Positions 47,531 to 60,178 of a DNA stretch of 64,000 nucleotides are shown here, one piece after another. How positions within the stretch are numbered: position 1 is the stretch's first letter; every line of letters starts with the position of its first letter. Source of the stretch: Lates calcarifer (Eukaryota > Chordata > Actinopteri > Centropomidae); assembly GCF_001640805.2 (NCBI RefSeq), contig NC_066855.1, positions 14,912,236 through 14,976,235 of the forward strand. Reading direction: 5' to 3'. The position numbers and the translations under genes were made by a program. The notes under the pieces were generated by a model. It was not told where the DNA came from, searched no databases, and worked only from the letters and a program-made list of their open reading frames with translations.

Positions 47531-47980
47531 TGCTTCACTTCAACAGCAACTGTTCTCTCAACTGTTACCCTCTGCTATAAATCATGTATTCTCATGCGTA
47601 AGTAAATCATAATAATACACATGCAAGCTGATGCTTTGAAAAAATCGTGTAAGTTATTTCTCTCAGTTGTGACTCTAAAATTCATGTAGTTCTGTCGCAG
47701 TCATGCAGATCAGGATGGAGTGTCTGCAAAATTTGTCAAATTCAGGACAAACAGTTGGTACGCTTCATTTACAATTGTTTAGTTACCGTGACTGCTATGC
47801 CCATTCAAATTCAGTGGCGTAGAGGATGGTGATTTAGCTGAGGAGGGGGGTTTGTCATTTATGATCGACTGTGACCACATCCTGTTTTGTTTTTGTATGT
47901 GTGTGCCCATGTGCGCACATGCCTGACCTTCTGTGAGTTTGTGTATAAAACTGTGTAAGTACAGCACAGTCAACAGTGTG

Positions 47981-48011
<31 letters not shown>

Positions 48012-49094
48012 GGCGTAGGTGTCTCAGTCAGTTTTATTTCTCCCCTGCTAGCTGTGGTTGAGTGATGAGCAGTGGGGAAGGAGGGTCGAGACAGCGGCAC
48101 AGAAACACAGTGATGCTTAACTAAACAAGATGTGCTTTAGGGCTTGAACTGTGCACTGTCCCTCATCTGACACACAGAGCTGTCAGTCGGACATATGACA
48201 CACACTTTCCCACTCCTCAATTACATATGCACGTCTGCACACATGTGCAAACACACCAGTGACTCCTGTTTATTGAGTCGGATGTAAAATTGTCCTCCAG
48301 TGAGGAGCACGGAGGTTCACAAGTGTTGAAACAGACTGTGCCTTGTGTGAAAGAAATCCAAAACACACGTCCAAGTTTGCTCTAGAGAGGGTCCTGTAAG
48401 AGCTTGACCAGGCCACATCACAGTCCTTCTTTTACTAGATCAATTCAAGCCTCTTCTTGTCCAAGAGCTACAACAATCCATCTGTGTACTGTACTGATGT
48501 GAAAAAAGGCACTGGCCCGCTGAAGTCCACTATGAAATGCGGTGGATTTATATTTGTCCAAGAGGAACCTGTGGAGCAGATTTGTTTCCCAAATACTAAA
48601 AAATATTCACTTGTGAGTATTCAACATGGCTGGATTCTGTAAATACACTTAGTTGTCTTTGACACCCATGGAAATATATGATTGATGAGCTGGATTTTAG
48701 CAGAAAATATATCACTTGTATTCTTTTTCCCCTCTCTCTAGTTAGGAGTGAAGGTGGTTCAGGGTAGATAGCTGAACATTAAGTTGAGTTCACAGTCACA
48801 CAGCTCCCACTTGTGGTTACTCAGCATACAACCTTCTCTATCCACATCACATACCAAAGGCCTGTACTCAAGAGATGCAGTAAAAACTCTGTTGCCTCTC
48901 AGCACAACAAACAAATGACTGTGATCTAACAAAATCACACTTGTCATTACTCTTTGTAAATCAGGACAACCTAACTCAAGAGGGAGCTCATTTTGGGAAG
49001 TAAAGCTAATAAATGTTTCACAACATGGCCTTTTCGGTCGGTGGGGGCTCAAACAGCACAAACAAATATGATGTAACTGGACTGGTGTAAAGCA
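47531..49094. other. Noncoding stretch
   Basis: Contains a (GT)n run at 47983-48010. A 61-codon plus frame at 48457-48642 reads as a plausible peptide but has no recognised family or splice context. Nothing else is identified. Confidence 0.5.
47983..48010. repeat. (GT)n microsatellite
   Basis: About 14 uninterrupted GT units. Confidence 0.97.
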
Positions 49095-49400
49095 CGAAAG
49101 TAACTCGTTGTCTTTGAATAATGAGTGGTCATGGTCTCGGTTGGTTTACTGTCAATTGGAGACAGATGTGGGAGAGAAGGCAACGCATGGGTGGCGTAAT
49201 CTGGGTCGACCTCGCATGGGAAGAGAGACAAGCAAATCTAAACACAGGGGTCCTCTCTGAGCATTGCGTGACCTCACCCTGGTGGCCGTTGAGTCACGGC
49301 TCTTCACTGTGGCTGCTCCCAAAGGCAACAACAGAGAATACTGGGTGTCAGAAAGATCACACTGAGGTCAAGAGTGAGGTTATAATTAGACAATTTCTTT
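49095..49400. other. CNE-like block
   Basis: Unique balanced sequence with CpGs at 49100-49210 and 49260-49300. The 119-codon plus frame (49121-49480) is tryptophan-rich in its first third and unrecognisable. No splice pair frames it convincingly. Confidence 0.27.
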
Positions 49401-49709
49401 CTTATAAACAAAAATGTATTTATTTTCAGAAATGTTTACCTCATGTTGATGCTATTTTTATGGTGAAAAAATATGAATAATAAACACTGCTCATACTTTT
49501 GATTATCTCCTTCATCTCATTATTCGCAACAACATATACCTGGAAAGTCAATTTTTAGGAGTTTCCTCTGATGAAGAAATTGGTAGCCGTGCCAATTGTT
49601 AAAAATAGTTCAGCCAATTTTATCTAAACCTGAATGGAAAAAATCTGTAATATTCACTTAATATAACAGACAAGTTTTAGCTTGTATGAGGGATATGATT
49701 TACTGTACT

Positions 49710-50045
49710 TAAAGCTGCGTTAATCAGTATGTGTGTATTAACACTGGGTCAAATAATTATGCATAATGTGAATGGTGTCACTCACACCAGACAGACAGAA
49801 TTATTACCCAACTCAACTATACAGATATATTCTATATAGTTTATCATCTTTTCAGCTCTTTGTTTTGATTTTACAACCTGCAGCTTTACTCTTTCCTGTT
49901 TTTGGTGAAAAAGCTCAAAAAAAACAACTGCCCAACGCCAAATAGAAGACAGGCAGTGACAGGGATAGGCCTGTGAACATAATGCAGGCTGTTAGATGCT
50001 AAACTGAACGTTTTAGGTTTATGTTTCACCTGTGCTGTAAACTGT
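49710..50045 (+). repeat. R3 interspersed repeat, copy B
   Basis: Starts TTAAAGCTGCGTTAATCAG, continues CACTGGGTCAAATAATTATG, and has CAGCTCTTTGTTTTGATTTT then ACAACCTGCAGCTTTACTC. These match copies A and C. It is noncoding; its ends are approximate. Confidence 0.68.
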
Positions 50046-50079
50046 AATTCATTTAGTCTTATTAATCGATCATTTATAT

Positions 50080-50610
50080 TGCATACTGCAGGAGGGTACT
50101 GTTTTCTTCCCAGGAAGCTTCAAGCTCCATTCAGAGTTTCTCAGATAGTGATGCATGATTACCTCTGCCGGTTTCAATCACAATCAGAGCAAGGTTTCAG
50201 CATCCAGCTGCGGAATCCAGGTTGGAGATCCACAATAGAGCCGGTTTCATTTGGCCAGAAAGAATTGTCAGTTGCTTTTCCTTTTTCCTTTTGCTCTTTG
50301 CTTTGTTCAGAATGCTTGGTTGGGAAAATGTCCACGGGTCACTGTTCATGGGGTCAGTAAAAAGAGCCTTAAATGTTTCTATTGGCATGGACAAGCATGT
50401 CAACAGGAGTTTGGCAGAAGAAGAAGACTGCGCAAATCAGGCTGAACCAATGAATCCACATACCCCAGGCTCCACAGTGCACCTGACCTGCAGGAGTTGG
50501 AGCTGGAGGAGGAGAAGGAGTCTGAGGTTTAACTACTCATTCCTTCTCTTTTTGACATCCAGCCATCACTCTCTCTCACTGCGGGGAGCAGAAAGGTCAC
50601 ACTGAAACCT
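50080..50610. other. CNE-like block
   Basis: Unique sequence with TGATGCATGATTACC and CAATCACAATCAGAGC near 50150-50190, then a GGAGGAGAAGGAG patch. Overlapping plus frames of 93 and 127 codons are unrecognisable. The first half looks most constrained in composition. Confidence 0.3.
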
Positions 50611-52914
50611 TTATTCTGGCTCAGATTTAGCAACATGCAGCTCTGGCCTCCAGAAGAACTCCTATTCTCTCTGGCACATGTTAAGGCGCTTGATCATCTC
50701 TCTCTCTGTTATTCTCCTCCATGCTCTCTCTTCCCCACTCTCTCCTGTCAGATCTGTCTTCACAGGGGCTTGTAAAATTACCTGGCAAGAGCAACTCAAA
50801 GCACTGGACAGGACCAATGTCCCCAGCGTCCCACAAACTTTTACAAACTTTTTTGTTTCATTAATATGAAGAGTTGACTGAAAAGCAGTCCACTTCTTTG
50901 TGCCAAAGGCTCAATTTTTACTGAATATGCTGCTAAATTACAAGGTGATTCAATATAAATTTATCTAATTCCAAACTTTTCTGAACAACTGCTATTCAAT
51001 TTAATTTACTAAACATGTTGAAGCCATTGTGGCCCAATGGGTGTGCATTTTTATTTCCTGTTCTTGGACAGGATTTCAGCTTCACTGTGGATTCTGACTG
51101 TGTTTGGGTAATTGTTTTCACTCTGTTTCCTGGCAGGGCCGCTTGTGAAGACAAACGGATGGTTGAGTTTCTAGTGCTTCAGGAAAACTGATTCAGGAAT
51201 TTGATTGAGTGAATATGTAAAATCTAGAAGCCCTGTGTAAGTTCCACCCACAATCAAAAAATATTTTCAGTTCTTTTACAAAGGAAGGCTCCAAAGATAT
51301 AAAGACAATGTTTGTTAACATAAACATTATTTGCTTTTTTAAACCTTAGCACCACATTTGTTGAAGCAGACAACATTTTTACTTCAATTTGTGAATTTAA
51401 TTTGATCTGCTCTTTTTAAACTATTCAAGAGCATGGAACTGGAAATCAATAATACACATTTCTTTAAGATACTTAATAACCATAGTCTCATAAAAAGGAT
51501 CTATAGAAAAAATATTTAATGCCTTGTCTGCTTTCTGAAAAGATTTTATCAGTTGTTAGTTCATGTGATTCATCTCCTAATATATCTTAATGTATGACAC
51601 AATAATATCTGTTAAGTTGTATTTTTATGAATATATTAGAATATTGTCAATAAACCAAAACCAAACAACTAATACGGTTTATATTAATAAATGTATTAGA
51701 AATTAGGCTTCATCCGATCCAAGTCATATATAGAGCAAAATTACCAGGTTACACTTGTTGTACTGTGACAACACTGTATTTCATCATTGCCTGTCACATT
51801 TTCATTCAGTCATTGTGAAAACTAAATAAATACCATATTGTACAGAGTGAGAGCAAAGCCAAACATCCTCTCCCACTCAGTCACTGAAGCTCCCTCATCA
51901 TTAGGTAGAGGGCAGTGTTGTATAAAATCTTCACACATGATGAGGCACTCTCCTGCATGTTTTGGTTTTTCCTCTTTACTAGTCCTTGAGCTGTCAACAG
52001 GTCCAAACAGACCTGATGCCACACTTAGATTTATATATAACAGAGTGACTGGGACTTGGCTATAGAAATAGCCATTGTAGTCCAGTCAAATTGATAAATA
52101 ATGTCCATAGATGCTGCTAGATAAACAGGCTGGATAGAAAACTAAAGTTACATGAAAACAATTAATATGTGTGTGCGAATGCAAACCACAAGAATCTGCA
52201 ATAAATTCACTTTAATGTGTGTCATTTAGTGATCATAAAATAAGCACACAGCATATTTTCAGACATGAAATCAGACCACAACAAATCTGACATCAAGTCA
52301 GGTGTCAACATTGATGACACGAGATACTGTCACATTTCTCTTTTTCAGCTTTACAACATGTTGCTTGACTGAAAAAGTTAAATTCCCAAGGTGGCCTCAC
52401 TGCTCTCTGTAGCACAGAAGGGAGTGACTGAGCATGATTTTAGGCAAAACTATAAAATCCGTCACAGACAAAGGACAACGGAATATATCATGTTAAATGC
52501 CTGTTTTGTTATATAGACCTACCATTTAAAATGCATTTGTCAAAAGGTGAAACAGTTTCATTTTATGGCTGTCATTTGATTGTTGTAACATTTTAATGTC
52601 ACATTCATTCATCAGTTTGAAATGTGGCAACATTATCTTCTTGTTTTATTATACAATAACATTAAAATACTAGCACTGTTCAAAATGTGAGGTTTTATTT
52701 AAGAGGCATTAACAGAACGTCATAAATTGTTATGTTTAGAAGTGGTATAAATTTTTATCTCTCACTGTTAAATCCTCACCTTCCCACTCTCAAAATGTGA
52801 AAACATTTTATTTAAGAGACCTAAGTAACATTTTGGATGCCATGCTCAAGTGAGTTTAAAGCAACAAAAACAGTGAAGATAACACACAGCTAATGTCTTT
52901 GGCAGTCACTACTG
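50611..52914. other. AT-rich noncoding stretch
   Basis: More than 2 kb of strongly AT-rich DNA, particularly 51230-51680 and 52480-52760, with no recognised repeat, exon or RNA gene. Frames near 51822-52065 overlap on opposite strands and look accidental. Confidence 0.55.
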
Positions 52915-53215
52915 TAACGAGCCATGTACGCAGCATCGGATTTCTCTGGACTTGTTTGGCAGTTGTCTCTCATTTCGTGGTTGCAAAACATCTCTAGGAG
53001 AGCCCCTGAGGGAGCCAACAGTTGGATTAGATACATGAGAGAGCCACCCAGACTTCATCATCACATTATACAACACTCAGCGAGCAACGTCTGGTTCAGC
53101 TCAATTCAAAGTGAAAGTGATGGGGACCATTTTCTCCCTCCAGGAGGGATGCTGCATGGAGGAGTGAGTTTGGAGGGGGGGGCGGTTGATTGTGGTTAAA
53201 GTGCAGCCATGGGAG
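52915..53215. other. CNE-like block
   Basis: Unique sequence with ACGCAGCATCGG and CAGCGAGCAACGTC, ending in a G8 run (53175-53182). A 91-codon plus frame is not recognisable. Confidence 0.26.
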
Positions 53216-53944
53216 GAAGAACATGGAAAAAATCTTGGAAATGAAGCGTGCCCATCCACAGAGGTGACAAGCAAACTGAACAGGACTTTGGAGGACAGAC
53301 TGATGATTTTGGAAACCACAATCTGACCAACCACATTTCTTATGCCTGACACCCACACACATGGAAACACATACACGGGGGAAAAAAGCATCCAACAAAC
53401 ACACACACACGTGCACACAGACTGAGAAATAAGAGTAGGACATGCATTATCAGTGGTGGATGAAGTAATCAGATCCTTAGGTAAAAGTAGTAGCACCACC
53501 AATGTACAGGGTAAATGTCAGTTAAATATATTTAAGTAAAAGTATCAAAAGTAAATAATGTAGAAGACCTCTTTCAGAGTGTTATATAGTAACAGAATTT
53601 AAAATAATTCTTAATTATATCACTGGGTATTACTGAGTATTATTACAGATGAAAAAAGCTCTGAAAAATTGATTTGTCAGTGTTCTGACAATCATAGGTT
53701 GATGATATTAACTTATTCTGTTATCACTTAACAAAATTTTGTTTCTCAAGTTAGCAATTCTGGAAAAAAAAACAAAACATCTGATTATTTTATTCATGGT
53801 TTTGCATACATTTGATATTGGTATCGCCTAGCCCTACTGCATTATCAGGAAATCAGTATTTTAATGTTGGCAGTATTAAAGGTAGTATTGTATATTTTAG
53901 CCAACAACAATGCATCATAGTATCACACATTCTTCTCCTCATTC
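53216..53944. other. Noncoding stretch
   Basis: It includes short CA runs near 53398-53412 that create spurious VCVC frames on the minus strand. Sequence at 53460-53800 is AT-rich and possibly part of an older repeat, but unassigned. Confidence 0.5.
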
Positions 53945-54278
53945 TTGGTGAACTTTTGGTTTGGGGCTGTTTTTCATGGTTTATTCTCAGCACCTTAGTT
54001 CTAGTCAAGGAAACATACAATGATATTTTCGATAATAATGTGCTTCCATCAGTCTGGGGAATGTTCTTTTCTCTCTCGACACGCCACCAGACTTCATCAC
54101 CCAGCATCATTTCATCTCTGTTGCTCTTGTGGGTGATTGAGAGCAAATCCCTGCAGCCAGTGGAAAGTCCTCTCAGAGGAGTGGAGGCTGTTATAGTGGC
54201 ACATTAATGCCCAGTGCATTTGTAATGATGTGGGTGCAATGCTATGTATCACCTACTTGTGACCATGTAGTGTATTTT
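53945..54278 (+). pseudogene. Tc1/mariner transposase relic (3' part)
   Basis: Tc1-type transposases cut and paste their element through a DDE domain. One frame here carries the diagnostic VWGCFSWF (53959-53982), then NDIFDNNVLPSVW, both hallmarks of the Tc1 core. A second frame carries PDFITQH (54087-54107), and EQIPAA occurs after an in-frame TGA. The terminal VESPLRGVEAVI returns in the first frame, so at least one frameshift and one stop are present. Most of the region between the core and the C-terminus, including later catalytic positions, is deleted. Downstream, ACCATGTAGTGTATT (54262-54276) resembles the inner end of a Tc1 terminal inverted repeat. The 5' half, including the DNA-binding domain, is not seen. 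This is a dead, old insertion. Confidence 0.85.
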
Positions 54279-54799
54279 ATAAGCACAGTGTATGTTTGGT
54301 TGTAAAACTCTTAATCTGCAAATTAACTACAGCTGTCAAATAATTATTTTTTAATAGGTAGTAATTTCACCAGCACATCAGATTTGCTACTTAGTTAATT
54401 AGTTGTTGCTACTAAGATTGCTCATTCTTTCTCTTAAGACTTTGTGGTGTACATTACACATGTTAATTTTTAGTTGGCAGCTTCAAGTTGGCAATGATTT
54501 TGTTTTTTGCACCTATTTATCGTCCTTTATGTCAGTTCTGTGTTGTTCTAGGGTCCTCGAGGAGCAACATATCATTTTCCTGTATATCTGTGGAAATAAC
54601 AATGCAGTGAAGAAAAGTGCAGTGCAGTGAAAAATACAGATTGATTCAGTATTTGAGTAAATGTACTTTCCACTGCTGCACATAATGCACTCAAACACAC
54701 ACGTGCAAGGACACACTTGCACACTTAAGCAAGGAGGCAGGGACGTGCTCGAATGTTACACAATACAGCAGGATCAGGGCACACACCTTTATCTTCTTC
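54279..54799. other. Noncoding stretch
   Basis: AT-rich; nothing is recognised beyond two GTGCAGTG words near 54617-54630. Confidence 0.5.
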
Positions 54800-55010
54800 C
54801 ACCCTGTCAAATTAACAGTGTGTTCTTAGGAGAGCGAGCAGCGGCAGTGTCGGGACGACGCTGGAGAGCTTGATTGAAGGGCTTCCGAGAATTCTCTGGC
54901 TTTGTTGTGCAGCTCCCTCAGCGCTGCAGCCGGAGGTAATGGCTTTAGCAGGGGCAGGTACACAAAGCTCCAGTGGCCACAAACCGGAGCTGGACAAACT
55001 TTACTGTTGA
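54800..55010. other. CpG-bearing CNE-like block
   Basis: AGAGCGAGCAGCGGCAGTGTCG, followed by GGACGACGCTGG, CGCTGCAGCCGGAG and CAAACCGGAGC, gives a local CpG cluster in CpG-poor DNA. Frames on both strands are short. A small regulatory element is plausible; exon structure is not clear. Confidence 0.3.
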
Positions 55011-55769
55011 CATCTGGAATTTCTTTCCTCCCCTTCTTTTTTATTTTCTTCCTCCTCTTCTTTCTTTTTTTTTCTCTTTTTGATTGAGGGCTGACTCACT
55101 TGGTACAGTATCCATCATCGTAAAAGCGTCAGCCAGCTAAATATAGACATTTGTTTTCTTGTGCCTGTTCTGGCACTGCATATTTTACCACACATGATAT
55201 CATGCCCTCCTCTGCTGTTGGCTTGACCGCACTCTGAACCCCTATAGGGTTTCACTGGTAAATGTACACACAGGGTAATTATCATAATGGAGGCTGTCAG
55301 TGGCAATTCATCTCACATCATAGATACTTTGTGTCTCATCATACCCTTGTCTGCTGTGGCTTTGACAGGTCAGGCAGTGCATATTACTCTGACTGAAGCC
55401 CAAAAGTTTTAGTGCTCATACATTGTCATTACATAGTGGATAATGCCACTGGCAATCTATTATGTTTGCTATCTCAGCTGAAAACACTGCTCATATTATT
55501 TCCATCGCAGTAAATCATGTAGAGTAACAGTGGGTATAATGCTGTTGTGGGCTGGAGTTTGACTTTCATCCTATTGTTTCCTATCTCTCTCATGTTTCAC
55601 AGCATCACTCATTACATATTGTCAGAAATACTGCTACCAGCAGTGTCCAAAGTGTCTTCCTCAAAAACATCCACACTCACTCCAGTGGAATGATGAGATG
55701 GATCAGCACAAAGACATGAAACTAATCAATAAGTTACGATGACCACATAATCAAAGAACGTGTTACCTA
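55011..55769. other. Noncoding stretch with a pyrimidine-rich tract
   Basis: The segment at 55018-55084 is almost pure T and C. The rest is AT-rich without recognised features. Confidence 0.5.
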
Positions 55770-55935
55770 ACTTTCTCTCTCAACCTAGCCGATCGAGGCA
55801 GATGGCCGCCCACCCTGAGCCGAGGAAGTTTTTCCTCACCACTGTCGCTAAGTACTTGCTCATGGTGGGTCTCTATAAATAAGATTATAAAGAGTATTGT
55901 CTAGATGACTTATAATTAAATAAAATTGCCTAGAC
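55770..55935 (+). repeat. R5 interspersed repeat (teleost), internally deleted
   Basis: CGATCGAGGCAGATGGCCGC and CACCCTGAGCC, then GTTTTTCCTCACCACTGTCG and CTAAGTACTTGCTCATGG, are words of a very common teleost repeat whose copies end near ATAAATAAAATTG. The usual segment between CCTGAGCC and the GTTTTTCC block is missing here. The element class is uncertain to me. Confidence 0.78.
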
Positions 55936-58599
55936 TTAATGTTTTGAAAGTTCCAAAAAAAGCTTGAGTTAGGTCTGTTTTGTTAAATGTGTGAAGATAA
56001 TCCCAGTTAGCTTGACATTATTTTGCATGGAGCTTCGGTTCGACTGGTTGTTGACAGTCACAATTGTGTTAGCATAGGAAGTAACACGCAGATCACATAG
56101 CGTCAGCAGGCTGAGGTATTCCAACTGATTATCTTACAATGAAAGTTTCCTAATGAGTCATTTAGTTGACAGCATTGTATTGTTGTTGTGTGACAGCAGC
56201 AGTTTTTTCTGAAAGCCATCATGTCCTCCTTTAAAAATAACAATCCCTTCTCCCAAATTGTTGGTTCCTGTTGCACGTTTGCAACAGCTTTACTGTGTGT
56301 AACTCACAAATAATGCATGTATGCATTTATACACAGATACAAACACCCACACATAACCCAGGGTCACATATAGACACAAATAAGAGCATTGCTATACACT
56401 GAAAAATCTACCTGCAGCACATTCAGTTCTGTGAGCACATAAAAAAGTCCACAGAGAGACAAACAGGATGCTGCTGTTCAGACGGGACTCCCCCCTCTTT
56501 CATCCTCCCTGCATCCCTCCTTTTACAGGAATCACATGAGGGATTACAGAAAAAATCTAAACTCAAATCAAAACTCCTTTACCTGCATCACTGCAGGGAA
56601 ATGATATGTCACACATTAAGGGGATGTTCCTTCCTTTTTGTGTGTGTACGTTTTGGAATGTTTTGCTTGCATGTGAATGTGTGGGTTCCTTTGTCTGTGC
56701 TCTCACATACATGTATGAGAATCTTATTTCACATGTTTAATGTCAGTGCTACAGGGTGTGGTTTGTGTTCTCGCCGTCCATTTCCTTGCGTGTGAGCAGC
56801 TTCATTCCTCTGCAAAACTTAAACTCACTACAGTGAGCATTAGGGAGTTGGTGCCCCTGTGCCTTGGGAGTGTAAACCCCAAGGAAGTAGTGTTTAGTGA
56901 TTGAGGAAATGTTTGGCCCAGTGACTTTGCTCCCTTTTGAGGTGTTTGTTAGCCAAGGCTGATCCTGAAAACCCTCCAGGGAGCGTGCTCAGTAGGCCTC
57001 TTCAAAGAGTTCCAGCTCCCAAAGCAGGAAGTCCAGCCCTGTGCTGCTTGGAAACAAGATGAGGCAGACAGGAAGGAAGGTAATCCATGAACACGCAATA
57101 GTGCTACTGTCCACACAGCTACACACACACACCACATGTACCGGCATATCCGATCACCCCCTCCTGACACCCACAAAAACATGGGCATTCCTTGGACCCC
57201 ACAGTCATTTTAGCTTGATTTATCTTGTGTTTCATGCTGTTAAATAGCCAAGGTGATCGCAGGCAGCTCGGTGTAGATGATTCTGGTTTCCTGTATTGCA
57301 GCTGTTTGAATGTGAATGTGTGTGTGTGTGTGTGCAAATACCCTAAAGGTCAGAGGAGAGAGCAGTTTTGCCACAGTAGCAGCACGCAGCCCTGCTGCAG
57401 CCAGATTCTTACCTTCTAAAATAACCAGAAATTTGAATGAAATTTGGTATGCATTAACTATGATGGATGAGAGGTTACTTTTTGGGGCCAGATTGATTTA
57501 TCTGTTTCTGGCATAAGCACATCAGTTGTAGGCATGTGAATGTATCTGATTGTTCTTCACAGCAATAATGCTGCATCCTGCTGCTAAACTGTTCCACACA
57601 ACACTTACCTTTCAAAAGAAGATTGATGACTTGCATTTTATGGACTTCTCAAGTAAGACAAACAACTGGGATTCGAGATTTAAAAGAGTCCCTCTGAACT
57701 GAATACACGTATATGGAAATTATGAAAGCCACTAATCCAATCACTGTCTGAAATAAAGGAAAATATCACTGACAGTTTGTCCACAAGGAGATGAACTGAC
57801 TTCTGAAAGAGTGAATGTTCAGGCTTATTTCAGCTGTTCCAGCTTAAAACCACTAGAGAGCACTCTTCAATTGATTTTCCATGAATGAAGTATTAACTCA
57901 CACAGTGGCCTGCAGCTGAGAGAGAATGTGGCTGGAACAAATATCTGGTGCAGTTGCCAATGAAATCAGTAGCCTGGCTTCCACTGTCAGACGCAGCCTG
58001 GTCCTGCTCATATTATACACTATGTGGTAATACTGTGGCAGCAGGGAAATTAGTTTTTGTGGTGTGGTGTCGGTGAGGTAAAGATTAGCTGTTTTCATTG
58101 TTGTAACATGAGCCAAGGTGGAAGCTGTAGACCTATAATAAAAGACAAGACAACATGTTTGGGGTCAGTTCAGTGAGAATTGAGAAATTCCAGTTATTCA
58201 CTGCTGTATAGGAGGAACAATTTACTCTTAAAACCACCACAGTTTGCACTTTCTCAGGGAGAGTTCACTCCGAATTCAAGCATTTCTCTTATTTTTGTTT
58301 AATCATAAAACTACAAATATTTTCGCTGTCAAAAAAAGTAGACTAGTAATTCACACTGTGCACTGACTCAGGTGAACATTTCACTACAAGACTATGTTCC
58401 TTCCCTCTTCATATCTTTTAAGTTGAAAGTGGCTGAGAAGCTGGAACTATTCAGATGTCTGTCTTAGCTTTTTTCCCCCTTATAGTATGATGTAGTTTTC
58501 TTTTTCTAAAAACAGCTATAATTAATATTTTAATATTAAAGTCAATTACGTGACTACTTGTATGTGAGGAAGGTCATCCAAACCTGCAGTTCCCTTCAT
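55936..58599. other. Noncoding stretch
   Basis: No gene is seen. It has a (TG)n run at 57317-57334 and short CA runs near 56335 and 57121. Frames at 56949-57337 overlap on both strands and partly come from those runs. Confidence 0.5.
57317..57334. repeat. Short (TG)n microsatellite
   Basis: Nine TG units, giving the VCVCV frames at 57225-57516. Confidence 0.93.
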
Positions 58600-58840
58600 T
58601 TCTGTGAAACTTTTTTTCAGCATCTTTCGGCTCATTGTTTTGGTTTTACAGTGTGCTACTTTACTGTTTTGGTTCACTATCACTGCTCTCATCAGCCTAG
58701 TTTCATTGTTTCAGACAGCAGTGATCAGCCCTATGTACGTTACCCAGCACCAAACAACAGATGGTCTTACACGTTGGTAGAGAGCAGAGCAGAGCCGAAA
58801 GAAGGTTGAATATTGACAAACACGACTCCAAATGAATACT
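58600..58840 (+). repeat. R3 interspersed repeat, copy C
   Basis: CGGCTCATTGTTTTGGTTTT, CTACTTTACTGTTTTGGTTC and ACCCAGCACCAAACAACAG match R3 copies A, B and D in sense or reverse complement. The 83-codon frame at 58558-58809 lies wholly inside it and is spurious. Confidence 0.7.
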
Positions 58841-59703
58841 AACGTATTCTACTAACGTTACTCTGTATCTGCTGGATGTGTGAACTGGAAACTTGATGCT
58901 GATATGTCATGCATCCAAGTGGTCAAAGAAATGATACATCTATTCACTTTCACAGCAGTCTTTAACCTGACCAGCCAACTCTTATTTACTCTTATGCCTA
59001 GAATTTGAGACAGATATATTGTGGTCTAAACTGGTTTTAACCTGTAGGATATTTTCTGGAAATCCAACTGTAGAAATATGGTAAACAACTTCACAATGCA
59101 AGATGATGAGAGGCCAAAGCCTTAGAGAGCTCTAATATTCCCTCACAATCACAAGAAACTGTTGCCAACACCTGATTCCAATCATATGTGATCATATGTG
59201 ATTATTAGCACCTGTGTGTGTCCCCCTCCCTGCCTTCCTCCCTCCCACACACACTCATGTACAAATGCTGTAATACTCACGGACAATGCGTTTTCAGGGA
59301 CAATCAGCAGATAGTTTGCCGATTATAGTATGTGTATAATATTGTAACAAAAATAGTTTTTATGATGGATCGGTCAGACAGTCAGACATCCAGAGATTTT
59401 ATATCAGCATCTGAGCCAAGTCTGTGCAACAGAACCATTAGTAAAAATGCTGAGAGCTGCACTGCTGTAGCCAGGCATTATCTATAAAGAGCTGTGTCAC
59501 ATCTACTGGTAGTTGCTCTTTATTTGAACGTTTTTTGATTTTCCATTAATTGTTAATGAAGTAAAACCACATTAATTGGTTGGTTCTTGGTGATGTAATG
59601 GATCCTATGAACTAGAGTTGGTTATTTTGTTGAAGAGGTGTCCTGATCAGGGGCCAGTGAGGCCTACTGAAGTTCACATGCAGTCTTGCCAGTAAAGAGG
59701 CTG
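58841..59703. other. Noncoding stretch
   Basis: Nothing is recognised apart from a short tandem duplication of an ATCATATGTG-type 10-mer near 59181-59201. Confidence 0.5.
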
Positions 59704-59790
59704 AATTGACTATTTTCATTATTGATCAATCTGACACTTATTCCCTTGATTAATCCATTAATTGTTTTGTCACAACTTCCAATGAAAACA
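59704..59790 (-). repeat. R4 repeat fragment
   Basis: AATTGACTATTTTCATTATT, GATCAATCTG and CTTGATTAATCCATTAATTG resemble the outer part of the R4 repeat in reverse. Truncated. Confidence 0.6.
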
Positions 59791-59939
59791 ACTTCAAATA
59801 AATGCTAATGATACACTGTATTTGCTGGAAGCAGCTGTTTGTGATAATGTGCCAATCTTGTTGTCACCGTGTAGAATAAAGCAACAGCTGACTTACAAGT
59901 GGGGAAAAAACACTGCAAGTTCAGCATCAAACTTCCTTT

Positions 59940-60178
59940 ACTCAACAAGATCTGTGTCCAGCAGTGAAATATTTTGGCTCTAGTTTTATCACTTCTTCTA
60001 CTTAAGTTAGTATGCTAACCAGCTAGCCTGCAGCTTGACCTGTGACATTCAGACTGTATTCTAACCTCTAGCATTGTAAATGCAACATGGCTGAAGCTCT
60101 TGGCAAGTGGCCATCACCACCAGACAAGAAACCATTTACGTGGCAGAGAAAAATTACAAATAGCCCCTTTAAAGCAGA
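59940..60178. repeat. R6, MITE-like repeat
   Basis: TATGCTAACCAGCTAGCCTG, CAACATGGCTGAAGC and the end GAAAAATTACAAATAGCCCC followed by TTTAAAGC have the vocabulary of a frequent small teleost element. I recognise it less firmly than R1-R5. Confidence 0.4.

Noticed and set aside
47029..47538. 169-codon minus-strand ORF with an arginine-glutamate run
   Set aside because: The ERERER part is translation of the (CT)n microsatellite, and the rest is unrecognised with no promoter or splice support.
53812..54207. 131-codon plus-strand ORF as an intact membrane-protein gene
   Set aside because: The hydrophobic stretch is derived from the Tc1 transposase relic. Motifs fall in more than one frame, so it is not a functional gene.
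58558..58809. 83-codon plus-strand ORF
   Set aside because: It lies within the R3 repeat copy and is similar to noncoding copies elsewhere in the window.
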